This document shows positions 1 through 6,273 of a DNA stretch of 35,350 nucleotides, one piece after another. The stretch comes from Spartobacteria bacterium (GTDB lineage: Bacteria; Verrucomicrobiota; Verrucomicrobiia; Chthoniobacterales; Chthoniobacteraceae). Both the position numbers and the translations under genes were made by a program. The stretch lies in assembly GCA_021324825.1 (NCBI GenBank), contig JAJPII010000017.1:1-35350 (forward strand), read 5' to 3'. The notes beneath the pieces were generated by a model, which was not told where the DNA came from, searched no databases, and was given only the letters and a program-made list of their open reading frames with translations. The first letter of the stretch is position 1. Each line of letters starts with the position of its first letter.

Positions 1-78
1 CAACTGCAAATGAAGTTGCGGCAGCTCTCCGCGCTCAACAAAGAGCGCGCCCTCGAAGCCGTTCGCATCAAAAAATAG
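1..78 (+). CDS. 3' end of an unidentified gene (partial)
   Basis: An open frame enters the window at base 1 and ends at a TAG at 76-78, leaving 25 residues. They are charged and helix-like, ending ALEAVRIKK. The tail is too short to assign a family. The gene converges on nuoC, with a composite repeat between them. That this is a real gene end is an inference from the open frame and the repeat starting straight after the stop. Confidence 0.45.
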   Translation, partial: QLQMKLRQLSALNKERALEAVRIKK

Positions 79-81
79 ACC

Positions 82-106
82 ACTTTTGCAACAGGCTTTA
101 GACTAG
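82..106. repeat. 25-nt repeat, inverted copy near 35180-35204
   Basis: The segment begins ACTTTTGCAACAGGCTTTAG. Its reverse complement recurs directly after the aldolase gene at the right end of the window with one mismatch. In both places it directly follows a stop codon. This suggests a dispersed intergenic repeat of the genome rather than a local structure. The first bases also form a 9-bp inverted pair (CACTTTTGC at 81-89, GCAAAAGTG at 166-174) around the hairpin and tandem repeat that follow. Confidence 0.6.
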
Positions 107-188
107 GCGGCTGGCATAGCCGCCTCTGCAACCGAGCAACCGAGCAACCGAGCAACCGAGAGCGGGCAAAAGTGCATGACACGCTCCA
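107..188 (+). repeat. Composite repeat: palindromic arm, 8-bp tandem repeat, 21-nt tail
   Basis: Bases 107-125 are a near-perfect hairpin (GGCGGCTGGCATAGCCGCC), one arm of the larger palindromic element seen complete at 5.4, 23.5 and 30.6 kb. It is followed by four copies of GCAACCGA (128-159). At 168-188 comes the tail AAAAGTGCATGA-C-ACGCTCCA, which recurs with one change at 30712-30732. Here, as there, the composite lies just 3' of a minus-strand gene end (nuoC here, ppdK there). The hairpin could also stop transcription from both sides; that is an inference. Confidence 0.65.
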
Positions 189-190
189 GA

Positions 191-754
191 CTAAGGCCGG
201 CGCGCGCGCGGCTCGCGGTCCTTGGCTGTCGCCTGCGACGGGAGCGTGACGAAAGGGCCGCCTTCCAAGGGCGCGACCTTGGTGAAGCCGACGTCGGGCA
301 CGTCGCTCGGTTTGCCGCCAAGCGGGAAGTCCTTGCGCAGGGGATAGTAGGGGTAGCCTTCCCACATGAGGATGCGCCGCAGGTCGGGATGGCCGTCGAA
401 CCGGAGACCCATCATGTCGTAGATCTCGCGTTCGTGCCAGTTGGCCGTCGCCCAGACATCCGAGAGGGTGGGCACGGTCAGGTCATCCTCGGAGACGGCG
501 ATCTTCAAGCGGAGATGCGCGCCGCTCTCCAGCGAATAGAGTTCGTAGACGACTTCAAAGCGCGGTTCTTCGCCAAAGTTATCGACGCTTGATATGTCGA
601 GGAGGACGTCGAACCCCAGTTCGGCTTTGCACACCAGGGCGATGGCTTTGATGGATTCGCGCGCGACGACGAGGGTCGTTTCGCCGCGGAATTCAATTTT
701 CCGCGCGATGGGAAACCTGGACTCGATGGCCGCGGCCGCTTCGGCTAGGGTCAT
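191..754 (-). CDS. nuoC: NADH-quinone oxidoreductase subunit C (NuoC)
   Basis: This 187-residue protein is the 30-kDa peripheral-arm subunit of respiratory complex I, which couples NADH oxidation to quinone reduction at the inner membrane. The family signature is clear: [10 protein letters not shown] at 107-116, followed by the [15 protein letters not shown] block and the YPLRKDFPL segment. The ATG at 754 overlaps the nuoB stop as ATGA, so the two are translationally coupled. The frame stays open further upstream, but that part lies inside nuoB. The protein is a stand-alone NuoC, not fused to NuoD. Downstream there is no nuoD, only a repeat and a convergent gene end, so the remaining complex I genes must lie elsewhere. 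Confidence 0.93.
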   Translation of the reverse strand: MTLAEAAAAIESRFPIARKIEFRGETTLVVARESIKAIALVCKAELGFDVLLDISSVDNFGEEPRFEVVYELYSLESGAHLRLKIAVSEDDLTVPTLSDVWATANWHEREIYDMMGLRFDGHPDLRRILMWEGYPYYPLRKDFPLGGKPSDVPDVGFTKVAPLEGGPFVTLPSQATAKDREPRARRP

Positions 755-1272
755 ATGGAAAGCTCTTCGATCAACTCCCTCTTCTGCTCCCCGAAGGATT
801 TCTCCGTGTCGATTTTCCCCTGGAGCCGCATGAGGCCTTCTATCAGCGCCTCGGGGCGGGGCGGGCAGCCGGAGATATAGACATCGACGGGCAGAAGCTG
901 GTCGATCCCCTGGAGGACGGCGTAGCTGCGATACATGCCGCCGCTGGAGGCGCATGCGCCCATGGCGATGACCCACTTCGGCTCCGGCATCTGGTCGTAG
1001 ATGCGTTTGACGGCGAGGGCCATCTTGTAGGTCACGGTTCCGGCGACGATCATCACGTCGGATTGGCGGGGGGAGAATCGCATGACCTCCGCGCCGAACC
1101 GGGAGATGTCGAAGCGCGCGGAGGCTGTGGCCATCAGTTCGATGGCGCAGCAAGCCAGCCCCATCGGCATCGGCCAGAGGGAGTTCTTGCGCATCCAGTT
1201 GATGGCGGCGTCAAGGCGGGTGAAGATGACGTTCCCCTCAATCTTGGAATCGTAGGCGGCTGTTTCTGCCAT
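751..1272 (-). CDS. nuoB: NADH-quinone oxidoreductase subunit B (NuoB)
   Basis: This 173-residue protein is the PSST subunit of complex I, which carries the N2 4Fe-4S cluster next to the quinone site. The four expected cysteines are present: C41-C42 in [12 protein letters not shown]107 in [10 protein letters not shown] and C136 in SGCPPRPE. Length and motifs fit a full, functional protein. It overlaps nuoC by 4 nt. The usual upstream neighbour nuoA is absent. Instead a glycosidase/glycosyltransferase fusion ends 39 nt upstream on the same strand, so nuoBC may be read from that transcript. Confidence 0.95.
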   Translation of the reverse strand: MAETAAYDSKIEGNVIFTRLDAAINWMRKNSLWPMPMGLACCAIELMATASARFDISRFGAEVMRFSPRQSDVMIVAGTVTYKMALAVKRIYDQMPEPKWVIAMGACASSGGMYRSYAVLQGIDQLLPVDVYISGCPPRPEALIEGLMRLQGKIDTEKSFGEQKRELIEELSI

Positions 1273-1311
1273 CAGGGAAGCATAGGGCGCGAGACCGGGA
1301 TCGCAAGGATT

Positions 1312-3861
1312 TTATGGAGCGCCTTTGCCACGCAGGAGTTGCAGGCCGCAACGGCTGGCCGCCGCGACGACCAGGTCCGCGAGGCGCGCCTTGAGGCGCC
1401 AGGCCCGCCAGAAAAGATGGGCCAGATAGAGGCCGTAAAGGACGAGCCAGATGACGTCTTTACGCCCCAGGACGAGGATCTGGTACAGGAGCAGGCAAAT
1501 GATGGGGAAATTCACGAGGAACGTCGTGATGGTGGATTTGTGGCCGAATTTTACGCGGGTGAGGCATTTGGGGCCGCCGTGGTATTCGGTCACGGTCTGG
1601 AGCGTGTTGATCGACCAGAAATTGCCGTATATCTGGACATCCCAATCCTTCCAGCCGGTGTCGGAGGAGTAGCTCCACCCTTCCGTCTCGAGCAGCGAAA
1701 TGATTTCCGGCAGGAGTTGTTCCCGGCCTTTGCCGGTTTCGTTCCAGAAATTCAGCTTGCTCGCGCCGCCCGGACGCCGGACGGAAGGGGCGAGATTCGC
1801 CTCGGGCGCGGCGATGACGGAGCGGGGCGTCCGCTTGTATTTCAGCCAGGTGAAGTAGCGCGCCCAGCCCCGGCCAAGCGGCTGCATGAACGCGAGGAAG
1901 GTCACGAGGAGCCGCGCGAAGATGGTGTCGAACTTCGGCTCGAGCCGGGCATGGAGCATATACGAGAGCGCGACGAGAAACGTGCCTCCGAACATGAGGT
2001 AAGGGACGATGCGAAGCGCGGGCAGCGGTATGGAGAGCAGGAAGATGAAGCCGGTGAGGGAAACCCATTCGATGCAACTGAGGTACGCGGCGATCTCCGA
2101 CTGCGGCGTGGGATAGACGGACTGGAAAAGCCCCTGTCCAAACACGCCGTGGTAGATGACCGGGCGATTGATGAGCCAGTTGAACCGCGGCGCGCCGTAA
2201 ACCGCGCCTTTCCACTTCGCCGTGCCGGTGGGGCCGAAGAAGACGAGGTGCTTGAAGCGGAGCATCGACTCCGCCTCGCCGTAGCCTTCCTGCTGTTTGC
2301 GGAACGCCTTGAGCGTGAACCGCCTGTAATGCCATACGATGGCCGCCGGGCTGAAGGCGATGACCTGCCCGCCTTGCTGCAAGCGCCAGCAGAAATCGAC
2401 GTCGTCGCCCGCCTTTGTGTATTCGGGATCGAAGCCGCCCACCTTTTCAAACGCCCAGCGGTGGAACGCCATGTTGCAACCCGGGATGTGCTCCGCCACG
2501 ACATCGGTCAGCAGTACGTGGCTCGGCCCGCCCGGCGCCGCAGCGACGCAAGCCTGCACCCAGTTCTGCGCGGGCGGCGAGACGTTCGGCCCGCCGACGC
2601 CGGCGTAGTCGCCGCTGAGAAGGGCGCCGACCAGGTAGTAGAGCCAGTCGGGATCGGCCATGCAGTCCGAATCCGTATAGGCGAGCACCGTTCCGGTGGC
2701 CGCGGCGGCGCCGGCGTTGCGCGCCACGCTCAAGCCTTTGTTGACCTGGACGAGATTCCTGACCGCCGGGAATTTCTTCACGATCTCCTGCGTGTCATCC
2801 TTCGAGCCGTCGTCGACGAGGATGACCTCGAAGTCCGGATAATCGAGCTTCAACAGCGAGGCCAGGCAGGCTTCCAGTGTTCGTCCGCCGTTATAGGAGC
2901 AGACGATGACCGAGACGCGCGGGTATTCCTTCAGTCTCACCTTGCGGATGATCGGCCCGGCCCCAGCGAGCCTCTCGGCCAGCGCGTGGTAAGCCTTCTT
3001 GGGGGCGCGGTCGCGCGTCACCAGGCCGAACGCCCAGTCGGTTATCTCCGAGCCGCCCGTGAACCATTCATCCGTCCAGGAAAAGAAGATCGTGCCCGCC
3101 GCGCCGCCCTTCACCACGCTTTCCACGTGCCAGCTCAGCATCTCGGCCTGTTCCTCCTCGGTGTGGCGGATGGTGTCCATCCCGAATTCCCCCATGATGA
3201 GCGGGCGATCCTCCGCGAGGTTCTGCAAACGGGCCAGGTAGCGCTCGAACTCGATCTGTTTATGGAGATAGACGTTGAACGTGTAGAAATCGACGTTCTG
3301 GGGCAGGAGATACTCGGTGGGCGGATAGCTGGCGTAGGAGTAGAGCGGGCGCGGATCGATATCGCGCGCCACATTTATCAAGTCCTCGACGAAATAGGTC
3401 ACGCGCCGTGCGCCGAGCCAGCGCACCATCGTCGTGGGAATCTCGTTGCCGACGAGGTAGCCGAAGATCGCTTCGTGCCCCTGGTTTTTCTTCACCGCGT
3501 CGCGCATCGTCTGGACGATCTGCGAGCGGATCTTGCGGTCATTGAGGAACTCGACGTGTTCCGCCCAGGGCACCGTGACCAACACCCGCAAACCGTGGCG
3601 GCGGCAGGCGTCGAGAAACCACGCCGGCGGCACGTGGTAAATGCGCAGCAGATTTATCCCGAGCCGCGCCATGAGGGGGAAATCCTCCTCGACGCGCTTG
3701 AGCGGCGGCAGGTAGTCGCCCGCCGCGTCAGGACGGAACGGGCCGTAGGTCACGCCCTTCACGAAGAACTTGCGTTCGCCCTCGAAAAAGAACTTCGCCT
3801 GCACGCGGATCGGCTCGAGGGTTAGCGAAGCCGGGGGGGCGTCTCGGAGATCGGCAGGCAT
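1312..3861 (-). CDS. Glycoside hydrolase-like TIM-barrel / GT2 glycosyltransferase membrane fusion
   Basis: This 849-residue protein has three parts. Residues about 15-300 look like a clan-A (GH2/GH5-type) TIM barrel, with a candidate acid/base glutamate E140 in YLVGNE and a candidate nucleophile E225 in IMGEFG. Residues about 314-560 are a GT2 (GT-A) domain: SVIVCSYNGG, VDDGS at 349-353, the DxD site TDSD at 396-399 and a GDDVDF motif near 485. The C-terminal part has hydrophobic segments near 597-635 and 650-662 and a further strongly hydrophobic pair before the C-terminus, so the enzyme should sit in the inner membrane. The start was set at the ATG giving MPADLRDAPP, because the upstream frame is low-complexity and overlaps another small ORF. 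It probably makes or edits a surface polysaccharide; the substrate is unknown. Confidence 0.85.
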   Translation of the reverse strand: MPADLRDAPPASLTLEPIRVQAKFFFEGERKFFVKGVTYGPFRPDAAGDYLPPLKRVEEDFPLMARLGINLLRIYHVPPAWFLDACRRHGLRVLVTVPWAEHVEFLNDRKIRSQIVQTMRDAVKKNQGHEAIFGYLVGNEIPTTMVRWLGARRVTYFVEDLINVARDIDPRPLYSYASYPPTEYLLPQNVDFYTFNVYLHKQIEFERYLARLQNLAEDRPLIMGEFGMDTIRHTEEEQAEMLSWHVESVVKGGAAGTIFFSWTDEWFTGGSEITDWAFGLVTRDRAPKKAYHALAERLAGAGPIIRKVRLKEYPRVSVIVCSYNGGRTLEACLASLLKLDYPDFEVILVDDGSKDDTQEIVKKFPAVRNLVQVNKGLSVARNAGAAAATGTVLAYTDSDCMADPDWLYYLVGALLSGDYAGVGGPNVSPPAQNWVQACVAAAPGGPSHVLLTDVVAEHIPGCNMAFHRWAFEKVGGFDPEYTKAGDDVDFCWRLQQGGQVIAFSPAAIVWHYRRFTLKAFRKQQEGYGEAESMLRFKHLVFFGPTGTAKWKGAVYGAPRFNWLINRPVIYHGVFGQGLFQSVYPTPQSEIAAYLSCIEWVSLTGFIFLLSIPLPALRIVPYLMFGGTFLVALSYMLHARLEPKFDTIFARLLVTFLAFMQPLGRGWARYFTWLKYKRTPRSVIAAPEANLAPSVRRPGGASKLNFWNETGKGREQLLPEIISLLETEGWSYSSDTGWKDWDVQIYGNFWSINTLQTVTEYHGGPKCLTRVKFGHKSTITTFLVNFPIICLLLYQILVLGRKDVIWLVLYGLYLAHLFWRAWRLKARLADLVVAAASRCGLQLLRGKGAP

Positions 3862-3976
3862 TTTCTGGGAGCTTAGGGAACCGCCGATTAAATGGGAAGT
3901 GCATTTGGCGGCGGCGTAAGCTTTGCGAGATCGGCAACGCCCGGAGAGGCGCCGCTCATGATTTCCCGCAAGGAAG

Positions 3977-4087
3977 TCAACGCCCGTAGATTCCGTTGAG
4001 CGCGTGAAGCTCTTGCAACGCATTGGCGTGCGGCGAGCGGCCAACCTGCTTGCGGATTTTTTCGCCGGGGCCCTTTGCGACGGTCAT
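3977..4087 (-). CDS. Possible 36-residue ORF overlapping the end of hemL
   Basis: An ATG at 4087 overlaps the hemL stop in an ATGA junction and opens a 36-residue frame ending at 3977. The peptide is basic ([14 protein letters not shown]...) and matches no family I recognise. The coupling geometry is the main support. A second tiny frame of 23 codons follows (3888-3959, minus) before the GH/GT2 gene. Either could be noise in the 222-nt space between hemL and the fusion gene. Confidence 0.3.
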   Translation of the reverse strand: MTVAKGPGEKIRKQVGRSPHANALQELHALNGIYGR

Positions 4088-5367
4088 AGCCGGCTGAATG
4101 AATCCTTGCACGGTTTGGAGAGCGCGGCGGCCACGACTTCCCCCGTGCGGCGGATGTCGGCTTCCGTATGCGCGAGGGAGAGGAAACCCGTCTCATACGG
4201 CGATGGCGCGAAATAGACGCCTTCCCGCAAACAGGCGTGGAAAAACGCGGCGAACGCTTTCGCATCCCCGCGTTGGGCGGACGCGAGGTCATATACTTCC
4301 TCCTCCTGGAAAAAGAGGCAGAACATCGAGCCGATCCGGTGAAAGACATGTTTGGGACACGCGGCTCTGACGACTTGCTCGAATTGCGCGCCCAGTTTTT
4401 CCAGCGTCGCCCAACCGTTTACGCGCTCCAGTTCCCTTAGCTGGGCGAGCCCGGCGGCCATCGCGAGGGGGTTGCCGGAGAGCGTTCCCGCCTGGTAAAC
4501 CGGGCCGTCGGGGGCGAGCATGTCCATGATCTCCGCGCGGCCTCCGAACGCCCCGACCGGCAGGCCGCCCCCGATGACTTTGCCCAGCGCGGTGAGGTCG
4601 GGGGTTACGCCGTAGAGTTCCTGCGCGCCGCCCCTTGCGACCCGGAAGCCCGTCATCACTTCATCGAAGAGGAGCAGGGCGCCGTTTTCCCGGCAGAGGG
4701 TTCTCAGCGTTTCGAGAAAGCCGGGCTTGGGAAAGAAGAGTCCGGCGTTCGCGGGTATGGGTTCCAGGATGACGGCCGCGATCCGCTCATTCCTGAAGGC
4801 TTGCTCGACGGCTTCGGCGTCGTTGAACGGCAAGGTGATCGTGAGCCTGGCAAGGGCTTCCGGCACGCCGGCGCTGTCCGGCCTGCCGTGGGTGAGCGCG
4901 CCGCTGCCCGCCTTCACGAGCAGCGAATCGACATGGCCGTGGTAGCAACCCGCGAACTTTATTAGAACGTCGCGCCCCGTGAACCCGCGCGCGAGCCGTA
5001 TGCACGACATGGTCGCTTCCGTGCCGCTGTTGACCATGCGCACTTTTTCGATGGAGGGAACCCATTCGCTGAGGAGCCGAGCCATCTCGACCTCGAACGG
5101 GTTGGGGATGCCGAAGCTGACTCCGCGCCGGGCGGCGGATTCAACCGCCTCGACGACCACGCGAGGAGCATGGCCAAGGATCGCGGGCCCCCATGTGCCG
5201 ACATAGTCGATCAACTCGCGGCCATCGACGTCCCAGATGTGCGCGCCGCTCGCCCGCTCGACGAAGAATGGCTCGCCCCCCACCCCGCGAAAGGCGCGGA
5301 CGGGCGAATTCACTCCCCCGGGGATATATCCCAGGGCTGTGCGAAAAAGTTCGGAGGAGCGCGTCAA
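4084..5367 (-). CDS. hemL: Glutamate-1-semialdehyde 2,1-aminomutase
   Basis: HemL converts glutamate-1-semialdehyde to 5-aminolevulinate, using PLP, in the C5 route to tetrapyrroles. The 427-residue frame begins TRSSELF...[12 protein letters not shown], the canonical family N-terminus. It contains NSGTEATM (113-120), FDEVMTGFR (234-242) and the PLP-binding lysine K263 in [13 protein letters not shown] placed the start at a TTG (5367). The frame stays open for 74 further codons upstream, but these run through a palindromic repeat, and family alignment fits the TTG exactly. A GTG four codons plus one residue upstream is the alternative. The gene leads a minus-strand run into the GH/GT2 fusion and nuoBC. 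Confidence 0.93.
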   Translation of the reverse strand: MTRSSELFRTALGYIPGGVNSPVRAFRGVGGEPFFVERASGAHIWDVDGRELIDYVGTWGPAILGHAPRVVVEAVESAARRGVSFGIPNPFEVEMARLLSEWVPSIEKVRMVNSGTEATMSCIRLARGFTGRDVLIKFAGCYHGHVDSLLVKAGSGALTHGRPDSAGVPEALARLTITLPFNDAEAVEQAFRNERIAAVILEPIPANAGLFFPKPGFLETLRTLCRENGALLLFDEVMTGFRVARGGAQELYGVTPDLTALGKVIGGGLPVGAFGGRAEIMDMLAPDGPVYQAGTLSGNPLAMAAGLAQLRELERVNGWATLEKLGAQFEQVVRAACPKHVFHRIGSMFCLFFQEEEVYDLASAQRGDAKAFAAFFHACLREGVYFAPSPYETGFLSLAHTEADIRRTGEVVAAALSKPCKDSFSRL

Positions 5368-5418
5368 GCCACCCCAAGATGCCACAGGTTTCAGCCCCTG
5401 CCAGCTCGCAGAGCGCTT

Positions 5419-5534
5419 TTCGCCCACTCTTGGTTGTAGAGGCGGCTGTGTCAGCCGCCAAAGTCCCGGAACCGCCTGGCGCTTTTTTGGTGTTGCCTCC
5501 CGCTCCAGGCGGCTGGCACAGCCGCCTCTACAAC
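5419..5534. repeat. Palindromic repeat element, copy 1 (complete)
   Basis: Two inverted arms at about 5433-5459 and 5508-5534 (GTTGTAGAGGCGGCTG... and ...CAGCCGCCTCTACAAC) enclose a centre of about 48 nt. Each arm is itself palindromic. The centre includes GTTGCCTCCCGCTCCA next to the right arm, conserved in the copies at 23.5 and 30.6 kb. The left flank TTCGCCCACTCT also matches the 30.6-kb copy. It sits between hemL and the YciE-like gene, which diverge, and artificially extends the hemL frame. It has the look of a non-autonomous, MITE- or REP-like element. Confidence 0.8.
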
Positions 5535-5631
5535 GACACTCGCGAAATGGGTCGCGCTTGGCGGTCGACTGGGTCGGCCGCCAGAACAAGTAAATACATC
5601 CGACGCCGGCGCCGCACGCGAAGAAGCTTGT

Positions 5632-6123
5632 ATGGAACTAAATACCCTTAAAGACCTATACATTCACGAACTGAGAGACCTCTACAGCGCGGAAAAGCAA
5701 ATCCTCCGCGCGCTGCCAAAAATGGCGAAAGCCGCAACGAACGGACAACTGGCCGCGGGTTTCCAGGAACACTTGGAACAGACAAAAGAACACGCGGTTC
5801 GTCTGGAGCAAATCCTCTCCAGTCACGCCGCGACGACTCGCGGGCCGAAATGCAAAGGCATGGAAGGCGTCCTCGCGGAAGGCGCGGAGATGATCGAGGA
5901 GTAGGGCGATGACGAAGTGCGCGACGCGGGTCTCATCTCGGCGGCGCAACGGGTCGAGCATTATGAAATGGCGGGATACGGCTCCGCCCGGACGTATGCC
6001 GAACTCCTGAACGACGCGGAAGGCGCGAAGCTTTTGCAGACAACGCTTGAAGAAGAAGGCGCGACGGATAAGAAGCTGACCAAGCTCGCCAAAAGCGCGA
6101 TCAACCTCGCCGCGAATAAATAG
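5632..6123 (+). pseudogene. YciE/DUF892 ferritin-like stress protein broken by an in-frame TAG
   Basis: One continuous frame encodes 163 residues of a DUF892 (YciE-type) four-helix ferritin-like protein, but codon 91 (5902-5904) is TAG. The first half begins [21 protein letters not shown] and runs to AEMIEE. The second half resumes in the same frame with GDDEVRDAGLISAAQRVEHYE, exactly where the family continues. An acidic residue such as Glu is usual at the gap, so a single GAG-to-TAG change would explain it. TAG ends several intact genes here (gltD, the aldolase, the small membrane protein), so general reassignment of TAG is unlikely. It is either a nonsense mutation, a sequencing error, or natural readthrough. 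The following small membrane protein is a common partner of such stress genes. Confidence 0.82.
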
Positions 6124-6128
6124 CCCCC

Positions 6129-6269
6129 ATGCTGGCGCTCATAGGAATTCTGCTGATTATCTTATGGCTGGGCGGCTTTTTTATGCACATCGCGGGCGGG
6201 TTTATACACCTGGTGCTGGTCCTGGCCGTCGTCTTTTTTGTCCTGCACCTCCTCCGCGGCAAGGCGTAG
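6129..6269 (+). CDS. Small lmo0937-like membrane protein (46 residues)
   Basis: The frame starts 5 nt after the YciE-like gene and encodes a 46-residue, almost wholly hydrophobic protein (MLALIGILLIILWLGGFFMH...) with two predicted helices around an AGGFIHLVL turn and a basic end LLRGKA. Length and pattern match the lmo0937/DUF5670 family of tiny membrane proteins, often found beside general-stress genes. Their molecular role is not known. It converges on the antiporter gene with a 4-nt gap. Confidence 0.75.
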   Translation: MLALIGILLIILWLGGFFMHIAGGFIHLVLVLAVVFFVLHLLRGKA

Positions 6270-6273
6270 CGCT

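Noticed and set aside
128..159. CRISPR-like tandem repeat
   Set aside because: Four direct 8-bp units without spacers; a simple tandem repeat.
1063..3825. Long plus-strand open frame of 920 codons opposite the GH/GT2 gene
   Set aside because: It is the antisense shadow of a high-GC gene; the minus frame carries clear catalytic motifs and the plus frame none.
5368..5589. Extension of HemL by 74 residues at its N-terminus
   Set aside because: The extra codons cross a palindromic repeat and do not belong to the family; the TTG start fits.
5632..6123. TAG read as a sense codon genome-wide
   Set aside because: Several intact genes here (gltD, eda, the 46-residue membrane protein, the REC-HK-REC kinase) end in TAG at the expected family length.
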